A stretch of DNA of 64,000 nucleotides from Neisseriaceae bacterium HSC-16F19 (GCF_024171525.1 NZ_JALJZY010000007.1:1-64000); one strand, 5' to 3'; counted from the first letter of the stretch, positions 51,542 to 60,240 are shown. Numbers and translations: made by a program. Notes: generated from the sequence alone by a model not told the origin.

Positions 51542-52915
51542 TTACTTGCCGATGCAGAAACGGCTGAAAATCACGCCCAAGAGGTCATCGGCATTGAATT
51601 CGCCGGTGATTTCGTTGAGATGGCCTTGGGCCAGGCGCAGGTGTTCGGCCAGAAGTTCGATGGCGCTGCCGGTGTCGGCGGCATAGGCCAGCTCGGTTTG
51701 CGCGGCCTCCAAAGCGGCGAGGTGGCGGCGGCGGGCGAGGAACAGCCCTTCGCTTTCGCCCTGCCAGCCGATTTGTTCCAGCAGGGCTTGGCGCAACAGC
51801 TCCAGCCCGGCGCCGGTTTTGGCGGATAGGGCGATGACTTCGGCGGCGCCAGCATAGCAGGCCTGTGCTGCGGGTGCGGCGGTGCGCGACGGACTTTGCG
51901 CGCTCAAGTCGATTTTATTGTGAATTTCAATGACTTTCAGGCCGCCGGGCAGGCTGTCGAGAATGTTGCGGGTCTGCTCGTTGAGGCCGTGCTGCGGGTC
52001 GATAAGCAATAAGGCCACATCGGCCTGTTGCACGGCCTGACGGCTGCGGTCCATGCCGATTTGCTCGACCACGTCGTCGCTGTGGCGCAGGCCGGCGGTG
52101 TCGGTGATGTGTACCGGTACGCCCTCAAGGGTGATTTGCTCGCGCACCGTGTCGCGGGTGGTGCCGGCGATGTCGGTGACGATGGCAACGTCCTCCCCCG
52201 CCAGTGCATTGAGCAGGCTGGATTTGCCCACATTGGGCGCGCCCACCAGCACCACATGCATGCCTTCGCGCAACAGTGCACCTTGTCCGGCCTGGGCCAA
52301 GAGTTGCGCCAAATCGCGGCGCAGGGCGGCCAGTTTGCCGGCGGCATCGGCGGCTTCCAGAAAATCGATGTCTTCTTCGGGAAAATCCAGCGTAGCCTCC
52401 ACCAGCATGCGCAGGGTGATCAGCTCGTTCACCAAGGTGTGGATGTGTTGCGAAAACGCGCCTTTAAGGCTGCGCACGGCCATGCGTGCGGCGGTCTGGC
52501 TGCTGGCATCGATAAGGTCGGCCACGCTTTCGGCCTGGGCCAAATCGAGTTTGTTGTTGAGAAAGGCGCGTTTGGTGAATTCGCCCGGCTCGGCCAGGCG
52601 TGCGCCCAGTTGCAGGCAGCGCTGCAACAGCATCTGCATCACCACCGGCCCGCCGTGGCCTTGCAATTCCAGCACGTCTTCGCCGGTAAAACTGGCGGGC
52701 GCGGCAAAATACAGCATCAGGCCGTTGTCGATGGCCTGGCCGTCGGCACCGACAAAGTCGGTATACAGCGCCAGCCGCGGAGTAGGCGTTTTGCCGCCGC
52801 TCAAGGCTTGTGCCAGCGGCAGCAGGTCGCGGCCGGAGAGACGGATGACGCCGACCCCGCCCCGTCCGGGGGCGGTGGCGATGGCGGCTATGGTGGGGCT
52901 GGGTGTATGCATCAT
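51542..52915 (-). CDS. mnmE: tRNA U34 modification GTPase MnmE
   Basis: 457 aa, full length. N-terminal folate-binding domain (IAAIATAPGRGGVGVIRLSG), helical domain, inserted G domain (GAPNVGKSSLLNAL, DIAGTTRDTV, DTAGLR), and the C-terminal FCIGK with catalytic cysteine. With MnmG it makes 5-(carboxymethyl)aminomethyl-U34. Two adjacent ATGs at the start. Confidence 0.97.
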   Translation of the reverse strand: MMHTPSPTIAAIATAPGRGGVGVIRLSGRDLLPLAQALSGGKTPTPRLALYTDFVGADGQAIDNGLMLYFAAPASFTGEDVLELQGHGGPVVMQMLLQRCLQLGARLAEPGEFTKRAFLNNKLDLAQAESVADLIDASSQTAARMAVRSLKGAFSQHIHTLVNELITLRMLVEATLDFPEEDIDFLEAADAAGKLAALRRDLAQLLAQAGQGALLREGMHVVLVGAPNVGKSSLLNALAGEDVAIVTDIAGTTRDTVREQITLEGVPVHITDTAGLRHSDDVVEQIGMDRSRQAVQQADVALLLIDPQHGLNEQTRNILDSLPGGLKVIEIHNKIDLSAQSPSRTAAPAAQACYAGAAEVIALSAKTGAGLELLRQALLEQIGWQGESEGLFLARRRHLAALEAAQTELAYAADTGSAIELLAEHLRLAQGHLNEITGEFNADDLLGVIFSRFCIGK

Positions 52916-52934
52916 AGGTATCTACACAAGTCGC

Positions 52935-53041
52935 CGTCATTCCCGCGAACGCGGGAATCCATCTATAGAATTAAGAAGCCATTGTTTTAATGAGTGCTTT
53001 CTTAAGTTTTACAATGGATTCCCGCGTTCGCGGGAATGACG
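52935..53041. mobile_element. 107-bp element with dRS3-type ends, copy 2
   Basis: CGTCATTCCCGCGAACGCGG and inverted CGCGGGAATGACG, interior CCATTGTTTTAATG and TTTCTTAAGTTTT as in 44661-44765. Confidence 0.75.
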
Positions 53042-53102
53042 TCCGTGTTGTTTTTTCAGCTACCGAATATATTTCAGGCAGCCTTAGGGCGGGTAGGTCG
53101 GC

Positions 53103-53438
53103 TCAAGCCTTTTTCACAAATTCCGATTTCAAATTCATGCTGCTGCCGTCGATTTTGCAGGCGATATTGTGGTCGCCTTCCTGCAAGCGGATGTTTTTTA
53201 CCTTGGTGCCCTGCTTGATGACTTGCGAGCTGCCTTTGACTTTGAGGTCTTTAATCAGCACCACGGTGTCGCCGTCGGCGAGCGGATTGCCGTTGGCATC
53301 GGTCACGGCGGCATCGGCAGAAGCTTCGCCTTCGCCCTCCTGCCATTCATGGGCGCATTCGGGACAGACGAATTGCACGCCGTCGTGATAAGTCAGTTCG
53401 GATTGGCATTGGGGGCAGGCGGGCAGGCTCATGGGCAT
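53103..53438 (-). CDS. PhnA/YjdM zinc-ribbon protein
   Basis: 111 aa. CPQC...CPEC (LPACPQCQSELTYHDG, FVCPECAHEW) form the zinc ribbon; the C-terminal domain has DGDTVVLIKDLKVKG and GDHNIACKIDGSSMNLKSEF, as in PhnA/YjdM. Despite the name, not linked here to phosphonate use. It begins three bases after the upstream FKBP stop. Confidence 0.92.
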   Translation of the reverse strand: MPMSLPACPQCQSELTYHDGVQFVCPECAHEWQEGEGEASADAAVTDANGNPLADGDTVVLIKDLKVKGSSQVIKQGTKVKNIRLQEGDHNIACKIDGSSMNLKSEFVKKA

Positions 53439-53440
53439 CC

Positions 53441-53767
53441 TCAGTCGTGAACGGTCAGCAGGGTGACTTCAAAAACCAGGGTGGCATTGGGCGGAATCAC
53501 GCCGCCAGCACCGCGGGCGCCATAGCCCATTTCTGGCGGAATGGTCAGTTTGCGGCGGCCGCCTTCCTGCATGCCGACCAAGCCTTCGTCCCAGCCGCGG
53601 ATCACTTGGCCGACACCGAGGGTGATGGTTAACGGCTGTTTGCGGTCCAGACTGGAATCAAATTTGGTGCCGTCTTGCAAAAAACCGCTGTAATGCACGG
53701 TGATTTCTTTACCGGCGGCAGCCGCAGCGCCGTGGCCGGTTTCGAGGTCTTCGATGATTAGGCTCAT
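53441..53767 (-). CDS. FKBP-type peptidyl-prolyl isomerase
   Basis: 108 aa, a minimal FKBP domain: VHYSGFLQDGTKFDSSLDR, GQVIRGWDEGLVGMQEGGRR, GYGARGAGGVIPPNATLVFEV. No signal peptide, so cytoplasmic. Same size as neisserial small FKBP. Confidence 0.94.
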   Translation of the reverse strand: MSLIIEDLETGHGAAAAAGKEITVHYSGFLQDGTKFDSSLDRKQPLTITLGVGQVIRGWDEGLVGMQEGGRRKLTIPPEMGYGARGAGGVIPPNATLVFEVTLLTVHD

Positions 53768-53801
53768 GATGGTTTATCCATTTAAATATTTAAGAAAAAT
53801 A

Positions 53802-54086
53802 CTATTCATCTTCCAAGCCGGTAATGGTATAGCGCCGCTCGATACCGGCGGTAGCACGGCCCCAGTCGCTGCCGCGCACCCGCTGCTGATGGGCATGGAA
53901 GGCGGCGCTGTCGGCAAAGGTTTCCGCCACCTGCCACACCATGGGGTCGGCGGTCGGGGTGACAGCAAAGGCGATGCAGCCCGCTTCGGCACGGGTCAGG
54001 GCGATGTGTTGCGGCAGGTGCTGTTGGACGGTTGCTAATTCAATGCTGTTTTTGCACACCAAAAAGCCGTTTAATTGAACCGTCAT
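53802..54086 (-). CDS. ABM-family (antibiotic biosynthesis monooxygenase-like) protein
   Basis: 94 aa. A ferredoxin-like small fold: TVQLNGFLVCK, EAGCIAFAVTPTADPMVWQV, ETFADSAAFHAHQQ. The pattern 'F.D..A...H' is that of ABM quinol monooxygenases. Starts at 54086 by family form; substrate unknown. Confidence 0.8.
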   Translation of the reverse strand: MTVQLNGFLVCKNSIELATVQQHLPQHIALTRAEAGCIAFAVTPTADPMVWQVAETFADSAAFHAHQQRVRGSDWGRATAGIERRYTITGLEDE

Positions 54087-54105
54087 TGTAGAGGCTGCCT
54101 GAAAA

Positions 54106-55221
54106 TCATAACCAGCCGTCAAACGGGTGTTCACCCCGGGCAAAGGGGTTGGCAAAATGGGCTTCAATATAGTCGTCGTCGCATTCGGCCAGGGTGCGTT
54201 GCCAGCGCGGCTGTTTGTCTTTGTCGATTAAAAGGGCGCGCACGCCTTCGGCAAATTCGCCGTTGCGGCAGCAATGCAGCGCCACGATAAGTTCCAGATG
54301 CAGTACTTCGGCGATGGAGAGGCCGCGCACGCGCTCATACAAACGCCAGGTCAGTGCGGCGGTGGTGGGGCAGCCGCTGCGGTATTGTTCCGCCGCCTGT
54401 TGCAGCCATGGCTCGGCAAAGTTTTCTTGGCGCAACAGCGCATCGGCGGCGGCCAAACCACCGCTGCGGGTGATGCGCTCAATGGCATCCCAATGTTGCA
54501 GAATAAGGCTTTCAGGCAGCCCCTGCGTTTGGTGCAGGGCTGTGAATACGGCATCGGCTACACTATGATTGGCGGCGGCATCGGCCTGCCATTCAGCCTG
54601 TTGCAAGGCAGTCAAGACTTCGGCCAAGGGCGTGTCCGGCACGGTGTAATCGCCCAGCTGGCACAACAAGGCATCGCGGGCATTGATGGCGGCGCCGGTC
54701 AGTCCCAAAAACAGGCCGCTGCGGCCGGGCATGCGCCGCAAGAACCACGAGCCGCCCGCATCGGGAAACAGGCCGATGCTGATTTCCGGCATGGCCATGC
54801 GGGTGGTGGCGGTGACGATGCGGTGGCTGCCTGCGGCGGTAAGACCGAGGCCGCCGCCCATCACAATGCCGTCGGCCCAGATAATCAAGGGCTTGTTATA
54901 GGTATGCATCTGGTAGTACAGCGCATACTCGTGGCGGAAAAACGCCAAGGCATGGGCATTGGGAAAGCCGGGGTCTTGTTGCAGACCTTCCTGCACTTGG
55001 CGCACATTGCCGCCGGCACAAAATGCCTTGCCGCCCGCGCCGCACAGCACCACCGCCGCCACGGCGGGGTCGTCTTCCCATTGTTGCAGGGCATGGCTTA
55101 AGGCGGCAATCATGTCCGGTTGCAGGGCATTGAGTTTGGCCGGGCTGTTGAGGGTGGCGAGCGCCAGTTGGCGGCCGTTGCGGGTGGGCAAAAGTTCGGT
55201 AAGTAAAATGGGGTCGCTCAT
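54106..55221 (-). CDS. Enoyl-CoA hydratase/isomerase family protein (3-hydroxyisobutyryl-CoA hydrolase-like)
   Basis: 371 aa, the long ECH_2 form. NSPAKLNALQPDMI, the oxyanion segments GGKAFCAGGNVRQV and ADGIVMGGGLGLT, and a C-terminal extension with LLIDKDKQPRW and NPFARGEHPFDGW are characteristic. Related enzymes hydrolyse 3-hydroxyisobutyryl-CoA in valine breakdown, but no other valine genes are nearby, so the substrate is left open. Confidence 0.87.
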   Translation of the reverse strand: MSDPILLTELLPTRNGRQLALATLNSPAKLNALQPDMIAALSHALQQWEDDPAVAAVVLCGAGGKAFCAGGNVRQVQEGLQQDPGFPNAHALAFFRHEYALYYQMHTYNKPLIIWADGIVMGGGLGLTAAGSHRIVTATTRMAMPEISIGLFPDAGGSWFLRRMPGRSGLFLGLTGAAINARDALLCQLGDYTVPDTPLAEVLTALQQAEWQADAAANHSVADAVFTALHQTQGLPESLILQHWDAIERITRSGGLAAADALLRQENFAEPWLQQAAEQYRSGCPTTAALTWRLYERVRGLSIAEVLHLELIVALHCCRNGEFAEGVRALLIDKDKQPRWQRTLAECDDDYIEAHFANPFARGEHPFDGWL

Positions 55222-55242
55222 GCAATCTCTTTCACAAAACCA

Positions 55243-55806
55243 TTACTTCGCCGCCGCCGCATTCTGGCGCATGGCTTCCACCATGGTGTTGACATCGAGG
55301 ATGCCGACGGCGTGCAGCAGTGCAATCATCAGGCCGCCCAACAACATGGTGGCGCCCAGATAGGCGATATAGCCCAAGAGCACGCGGTAGCCGGGCAGAT
55401 TGCTCAGCCGTGCCAGGCCGATGATTTGCACCACCAAAATCCAGCTTTGCCAAATCATGCCGATCAGGCCCAGAGACTGCGGGTGGTAGAGCACGGCGAT
55501 GGAGGGCACGAGCAGGAATTCGGTCATGGCGATAAAACCGAAGAGCTTCATCTTCGGTGCGCCGAAATAATGCAGCACCACCGACATGGACACGCTCAGC
55601 ACCGCCCATTTGAGCACGGTGAGCAGCAGCATAAACAGCAATACGCCGGCATCGTTGCCGAAGATGGGCACCGCAGCAGCGGCGTTGACGGCACCGGTAA
55701 CCAGCAAGGCCACCGCCATCACCACGGCAGGGTAGCGGTAATGTTCGGCGGGGGCAAAGCGCAGGCGTAGTGCCGCCCAAGCGTCGGAAAACAGGGAATA
55801 CATCAT
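55243..55806 (-). CDS. YIP1-family membrane protein
   Basis: 187 aa with five helices and the short basic N-terminal stretch of YIP1 proteins (FSDAWAALRLRFAPAEHYRY). Function unknown. It lies directly after folD (one base gap) and before the ECH gene. Confidence 0.75.
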   Translation of the reverse strand: MMYSLFSDAWAALRLRFAPAEHYRYPAVVMAVALLVTGAVNAAAAVPIFGNDAGVLLFMLLLTVLKWAVLSVSMSVVLHYFGAPKMKLFGFIAMTEFLLVPSIAVLYHPQSLGLIGMIWQSWILVVQIIGLARLSNLPGYRVLLGYIAYLGATMLLGGLMIALLHAVGILDVNTMVEAMRQNAAAAK

Positions 55807-55807
55807 C

Positions 55808-56665
55808 TTAGTTGGCGTCGTGCATCAGGGCGGCGGTGAGGGTGTTTTCCAGCAGGGTGGCAATGGTCATCGGGCCTACGCCGCCGGGTACCGGGGTAAT
55901 CCAAGAGGCGCGTTCGCGGGCGCTGTTAAATTCCACATCGCCGCAGAGCTTGCCGTCGGGCTGGCGGTTGATGCCGACATCAATCACCACCGCGCCGGGT
56001 TTGATCCATTCGCCCTTGATAAAGCCGGGCTTGCCCACACCCACCACCACGATATCGGCAGAGGCCACTTCGGCGGCCAAATCGGTGGTGGCGCTGTGGC
56101 AGATGGTGACGGTGGCGCGTGCCAGCAGCAATTCCAGCGCCTGCGGGCGGCCGACGATATTGGAAGCGCCCACCACCACGGCTTTTTTGCCCACCGGGTC
56201 GATATTGTAGGCTTCCAGCAAGGTCATCACGCCTTTGGGGGTGCAGGGGCGCATCAGCGGCATTTTCACCGCCAGACGGCCGACGTTATAAGGGTGGAAA
56301 CCGTCCACATCTTTGTGCGGCAAAATGCGCTCCAGCACTTTCTGGCTGTCGATGTGCACCGGCAGCGGCAGCTGTACCAGGATGCCGTCCACCGCCGGGT
56401 CGGTATTGAGGCTGTCGATCAGCGACAACAATTCCGCCTCGGTGGTGGAGGCGGACATTTCGTGCGAACGCGAGTCAAAGCCGACCTGGCCGCAGGCGAT
56501 TTTCTTGTTGCGCACATACACGGCGCTGGCGGGGTCGTCACCAACCAGCACCACCGCCAGACACGGGTTTTTGCGTCCGGCGGCGCGGCGTTGGGATACG
56601 GCTTGGGCAATGGCGGCCAGACGCTCTTGCGCGACCTTCTTGCCGTCGATGATTTGGGCGGTCAT
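55808..56665 (-). CDS. folD: Methylenetetrahydrofolate dehydrogenase / cyclohydrolase
   Basis: 285 aa. Tyr50 and catalytic Lys54 in AVYVRNKKIACGQVG, the DGILVQLPLPVH motif, KDVDGFHPYNVGRL, and the cofactor loop VVGASNIVGRP. It supplies 10-formyl-THF, e.g. for PurH. ATG at 56665 gives the family start. Further upstream codons cross uptake sequences. Confidence 0.97.
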   Translation of the reverse strand: MTAQIIDGKKVAQERLAAIAQAVSQRRAAGRKNPCLAVVLVGDDPASAVYVRNKKIACGQVGFDSRSHEMSASTTEAELLSLIDSLNTDPAVDGILVQLPLPVHIDSQKVLERILPHKDVDGFHPYNVGRLAVKMPLMRPCTPKGVMTLLEAYNIDPVGKKAVVVGASNIVGRPQALELLLARATVTICHSATTDLAAEVASADIVVVGVGKPGFIKGEWIKPGAVVIDVGINRQPDGKLCGDVEFNSARERASWITPVPGGVGPMTIATLLENTLTAALMHDAN

Positions 56666-56803
56666 GGGCTGTACTTTCTGTGCAGACGTCAAAAACGGCG
56701 TATTGTCGCATTTTTCAGGGCTTTTTTCATCTGTGCAATTGGATTTCAGGTAGCTTTCAGGCTGCCTGAAAACAGCAATATGCAAAAAAGTGCCGGGCCG
56801 CGC

Positions 56804-56833
56804 TTGACACGTTGGCGGCGGCGCAGGTATAGT
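56804..56833 (+). promoter_or_regulatory. Sigma-70 promoter of the tRNA operon
   Basis: TTGACA (56804-56809), 18-base spacer, TATAGT (56828-56833), 14 bases before tRNA-Pro. Confidence 0.85.
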
Positions 56834-56846
56834 GCGCGTCTCTCGT

Positions 56847-56924
56847 CGGGGTGTAGCGCAGCCTGGTTAGCGCATCTGCTTTGGGAGCAGAGGGTCGTGA
56901 GTTCGAATCCCACCACCCCGACCA
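56847..56924 (+). tRNA. tRNA-Pro (anticodon TGG)
   Basis: Cloverleaf with acceptor CGGGGTG/CACCCCG, anticodon arm TCTGC-TTTGGGA-GCAGA, T-arm with GTTCGAATC, and encoded CCA. Confidence 0.96.
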
Positions 56925-56957
56925 AAGCAATATCAAGCCCAACCCGATACCGCAAGA

Positions 56958-57034
56958 GCGCCCGTAGCTCAACCGGATAGAGCACCGGCCTTCTAAGCCG
57001 GGGGTTACAGGTTCGATTCCTGTCGGGCGTGCCA
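56958..57034 (+). tRNA. tRNA-Arg (anticodon TCT)
   Basis: Acceptor GCGCCCG pairs with CGGGCGT (one G-T at the end). Anticodon arm CCGGC-CTTCTAA-GCCGG, T-arm GGTTCGATTCC, encoded CCA. Confidence 0.96.
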
Positions 57035-57049
57035 GATTTCTTTTCAGTG

Positions 57050-57125
57050 GTGGCTGTAGCTCAGTTGGTAGAGCCCCGGATTGTGATTCCGGTTGTCGTG
57101 GGTTCGAGCCCCATCAGCCACCCCA
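57050..57125 (+). tRNA. tRNA-His (anticodon GTG)
   Basis: Acceptor GTGGCTG/CAGCCAC, anticodon arm CCGGA-TTGTGAT-TCCGG, encoded CCA. The G at 57049 can serve as the extra G-1 opposite discriminator C. Confidence 0.96.
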
Positions 57126-57134
57126 CCCATACCG

Positions 57135-57165
57135 GCCCGAGTGTCATCAAGCACTCGGGCCTTTT
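57135..57165 (+). terminator. Terminator of the tRNA operon
   Basis: GCCCGAGTG/CACTCGGGC stem with eight-base loop and TTTT. Confidence 0.88.
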
Positions 57166-57215
57166 GCTATTTGCTGTTTAAACGCCGGAAAGCGGCGCTG
57201 TTGCGGATATTTTCT

Positions 57216-58367
57216 ATGAGCACCTTAACCATAGCCCTGTGTGCGGGCGAAGCCTCCGGCGATTTGCTCGGCGCCCATCTGATGGCGGCCATCAAGGCGC
57301 GTCATGCCGATGTGCGTTTTGTCGGCATCGGCGGGCCGCGCATGTTGGCCGAAGGCATGGACAGCCTTTACGAGCAGGAGAAACTGGCGGTGCGCGGTTT
57401 TACCGAAGTGTTGCGGCGGCTGCCTGAAATCCTGCGCATCCGCAAAGGCCTGGTGCGCGATTTGACTGCCTTGCGTCCGGCGGTGTTTGTGGGCATAGAC
57501 GCGCCGGATTTTAATCTGGGCGTTGCCGCCAAACTCAAGGCCGCGGGCATTCCCACCGTGCATTATGTCAGCCCCTCGGTGTGGGCGTGGCGGCAGGAGC
57601 GGGTGAAAACCATTGTGCAGCAGGTGGACGAAGTCTTGTGCCTGTTTCCCATGGAGCCGCCGCTGTATCAGGCGGCAGGCGGGCGGGCGCAGTTTGTCGG
57701 CCATCCGCTGGCGCAAACCCTGCCCGTGGACGCCGATCGCGCCGCCGCACGCGTACGCCTGAAAATCGAAGGCGACACGCCGCTGTTTGCGCTGATGCCC
57801 GGCAGCCGTGTCAGTGAGATCGACTATATGGCGCCGCTGTTTTTTCAGGCAGCCCAAATCATATTGCGCGAAGTGCCGAACGCCCGTTTTGTGCTGCCGG
57901 TGGCCACCGCCGCCACCCGCACCCGTTTGCAAGAATTATTACACAACGAAGCCTACCGCCACCTGCCCTTGCAATTGGTCAGCGCCCATGCCGATTTGGC
58001 CTGCACCGCCGCCGATGCCGTGCTGGTGGCCAGCGGCACCGCCACCTTGGAAGTGGCTTTGTGCAAAGCGCCCATGGTCATCAGCTACCGCATTTCCGGC
58101 CTTACCTATGCCTATGTGAAACGCAAAATCAAAGTGCCGCATGTCGGCCTGCCCAATGTGCTGCTGGGACGCGGCGCCGTGCCGGAGCTGCTGCAACACG
58201 AGGCCACGCCGCAAAACCTGGCTGCGGCCATGCTGCACTGGTATCGACATCCCGAAGCCGTGGCGGCTTTGCGCGCCGAATTTACCGAACTGCATCATCT
58301 GTTGAAAAAAGACACCGCCGCATTGGCCGCCGACGCGGTATTGCGCCATGCCGGAGTGGGTGCATGA
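57216..58367 (+). CDS. lpxB: Lipid-A-disaccharide synthase
   Basis: 383 aa. The family start IALCAGEASGDLLGAHLM, HYVSPSVWAWRQERV, FVGHPLAQ, FALMPGSRVSEI and VASGTATLEVAL are all present. It joins two glucosamine units in lipid A synthesis at the inner membrane. The ATG at 57216 gives the family start; upstream codons run into tRNA-His. An uptake sequence is inside the frame near 57842. Overlaps rnhB by four bases. Confidence 0.97.
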   Translation: MSTLTIALCAGEASGDLLGAHLMAAIKARHADVRFVGIGGPRMLAEGMDSLYEQEKLAVRGFTEVLRRLPEILRIRKGLVRDLTALRPAVFVGIDAPDFNLGVAAKLKAAGIPTVHYVSPSVWAWRQERVKTIVQQVDEVLCLFPMEPPLYQAAGGRAQFVGHPLAQTLPVDADRAAARVRLKIEGDTPLFALMPGSRVSEIDYMAPLFFQAAQIILREVPNARFVLPVATAATRTRLQELLHNEAYRHLPLQLVSAHADLACTAADAVLVASGTATLEVALCKAPMVISYRISGLTYAYVKRKIKVPHVGLPNVLLGRGAVPELLQHEATPQNLAAAMLHWYRHPEAVAALRAEFTELHHLLKKDTAALAADAVLRHAGVGA

Positions 58368-58957
58368 GCACGGTTTATGCGGTATTGCCGCAACATGCCG
58401 GTGTGGACGAAGCCGGGCGCGGCCCCTTGGTCGGCAGCGTGTTTGCCGCAGCGGTGATGCTGCCGGAAAAGTTCGAGCTGCCCGGCTTGGCCGATTCCAA
58501 AAAACTCAGCGAAGCGCGCCGCGATGCCTTGGCGCTGCTGATACGCGAACAGGCCGACGCCTATTGCATTGCTTCGGCCTCGGTGGCGGAAATTGCCGAA
58601 CTGAATATCCTGCATGCCACAATGTTGGCCATGCGCCGCGCCGTGGCCGGGCTGGACAGGCTGCCTGAAAAAGTATGGATAGACGGCAACCGTATTCCGC
58701 CCGATTTGGGTGTGGCCGCCGAAGCGGTGGTCAAAGGCGACAGCCTGATTGCCGCCATTTCCGCCGCCGCCATCCTTGCCAAAACCGCACGCGATGCGGA
58801 AATGTATGCACTGGATGCGCGTTATCCGCAATACGGTTTTGCCCGCCACAAAGGCTATGGCACCGCCGAACACTTGGCCGCCCTGCAACGCTACGGCGCC
58901 CTGCCGGAACACCGCGCCGCCTTTGGCCCGGTGCGTGCCGTATTGGCACAAGGATGA
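58364..58957 (+). CDS. rnhB: Ribonuclease HII
   Basis: 197 aa. Active site Asp15-Glu16 in AGVDEAGRGPLVG, with LADSKKLSEARRDAL and AEAVVKGDSLIAAISAA and a final HKGYGTAEH. It removes ribonucleotides from DNA. Its stop TGA takes its last two bases from the first bases of the MITE at 58956, so the element may have altered the C-terminus. An uptake sequence lies in frame near 58660 (RLPEK). Confidence 0.96.
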   Translation: MSTVYAVLPQHAGVDEAGRGPLVGSVFAAAVMLPEKFELPGLADSKKLSEARRDALALLIREQADAYCIASASVAEIAELNILHATMLAMRRAVAGLDRLPEKVWIDGNRIPPDLGVAAEAVVKGDSLIAAISAAAILAKTARDAEMYALDARYPQYGFARHKGYGTAEHLAALQRYGALPEHRAAFGPVRAVLAQG

Positions 58958-59098
58958 GACCTTTGCAAGACCTCCAGATGTGGATGCAGTTCAAGGCGTA
59001 GCAGCGCAGCGAGCGCAGACATATCAAGTAGATAGGCAAGCGAGCGAGCAGCGCACAACGCAGAAATGCGCCGCAGATGGGGGTTTTGCAAAGGCCTC
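58956..59098. mobile_element. 143-bp GAGACCTTTGCAA element, copy 2
   Basis: Same length as and nearly identical to the inverted sequence of 46151-46293. Ends GAGACCTTTGCAAGACCTCC / TTTTGCAAAGGCCTC. Confidence 0.8.
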
Positions 59099-59122
59099 AG
59101 GCCGTTTATTTGAGGATTAAAA

Positions 59123-59494
59123 ATGGACTATTTAAGCGTTAAAAGCCTGCATTTTTACACCGTCATCATCAGCGTGCTGCTGTTTAATCTGCGCTTTGCC
59201 TGGCGCACCTGGCGGCCGGATTGGGTGATGCCCAAGCTCTTGCGCGTGCTGCCGCACATCAACGACACCCTGCTGTTGTCCTTGGGCTTGGTGTTGATGT
59301 ATTGGGGCGGCTGGTCGCCCTTTGGCAATGCCTTGTGGCTGGGGGTGAAGCTGGTGCTGCTGGTGGCCTATATCGGCTGCGGCATGTTCATGTTCCGCCA
59401 ACGCGCCCGCAGCGCCGCCTGGTTTGCCGCCTATGCCGCCGCCATGCTGTGCGTGGCCGGGATTTATCATCTGGCGGTTTTGAAGCCGTTTTGA
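59123..59494 (+). CDS. SirB2-family membrane protein
   Basis: 123 aa, four helices. SLHFYTVIISVLLFNLRFAW, a PHINDTLLLSLGLVLM segment and VKLVLLVAYIGCGMF are typical of SirB2. Relatives are annotated as invasion regulators, without clear biochemical role. Confidence 0.87.
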   Translation: MDYLSVKSLHFYTVIISVLLFNLRFAWRTWRPDWVMPKLLRVLPHINDTLLLSLGLVLMYWGGWSPFGNALWLGVKLVLLVAYIGCGMFMFRQRARSAAWFAAYAAAMLCVAGIYHLAVLKPF

Positions 59495-59515
59495 TGCGGA
59501 TAAAGACATCTCGGC

Positions 59516-59550
59516 GTCATTCTGCGCGCAGCGTAGCGGAGTCGCAGAAT
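59516..59550. repeat. ATTCTGCG-type repeat
   Basis: GTCATTCTGCGCGCAGCGTA ... GTCGCAGAAT, related to 29309-29344. Confidence 0.65.
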
Positions 59551-59620
59551 CTGTCGGATATTTTTCAGGCACGGCCTGATGCAGGCGGATTGAAGCAAAG
59601 GGCTGCCGGGTGCATAATGC

Positions 59621-59661
59621 AGGCTGCCTGAAACGGTGTTGTTGGCCGTTTCAGGCAGCCT
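59621..59661. terminator. Paired uptake sequences with extended stem
   Basis: AGGCTGCCTGAAACGG and inverted CCGTTTCAGGCAGCCT with a nine-base loop, upstream of the PEBP-like gene. Confidence 0.7.
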
Positions 59662-59687
59662 TAATCAATAATAACCGGAGAAACCCC

Positions 59688-60167
59688 ATGTCTTTCGTAC
59701 TCACCAGCCCCGAATTCCGCGACGGCGACACCCTGCCGTCTTCTTATCAGGCCGACCGTGACAATCAGTCGCCCGCACTCGTGTGGCAGGGTGCGCCGGA
59801 AGGCACGCGCAGCTTTGCCGTGGCCATGCACGACCCGGATGCGCCCACCGGCGGCGCCGGCTGGTGGCACTGGTTTGCCTACGGCCTGCCTGCCGACACC
59901 ACTGCCCTGCCGCGCAATGCCGGTTCCGCCGACGGCGCGCGTATGCCCGCCGGGGTGCGCCAAATGCGCCACGACGGCGGTGGCTTGGGCTATATGGGCT
60001 GCTATCCGCCCGAAGGCGATCCCGCCCACCGCTATATCTTTACCGTGTATGCGCTGGACACCGACGACATCAGCCTGCCCGCCGATGCCACCACCAGCAT
60101 GGCCGGTTTTGTGGTATTGAGCCATGCCATAGGCCAGGCCAGCATTACCGCTTATTACGCGCGTTAA
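59688..60167 (+). CDS. YbhB/YbcL-type phosphatidylethanolamine-binding-like protein
   Basis: 159 aa. SPALVWQGAPEGTRSFAV, MHDPDAPTGGAGWWHWFAY, and a YMGCYPPEGDPAHRYIFTVYA segment are signatures of the PEBP/Raf kinase inhibitor-like family. No signal peptide. ATG at 59688 follows CCGGAG. Role in bacteria is unclear. Confidence 0.92.
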   Translation: MSFVLTSPEFRDGDTLPSSYQADRDNQSPALVWQGAPEGTRSFAVAMHDPDAPTGGAGWWHWFAYGLPADTTALPRNAGSADGARMPAGVRQMRHDGGGLGYMGCYPPEGDPAHRYIFTVYALDTDDISLPADATTSMAGFVVLSHAIGQASITAYYAR

Positions 60168-60184
60168 TGGTTTATGAATACATC

Positions 60185-60219
60185 AAAGGCTGCCTGAAAC
60201 GGTTTCAGGCAGCCTTTTT
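60185..60219 (+). terminator. Paired-uptake-sequence terminator
   Basis: AAAGGCTGCCTGAAAC / GTTTCAGGCAGCCTTTTT. Confidence 0.88.
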
Positions 60220-60240
60220 CAGATATCTGCCTGATGTGCG

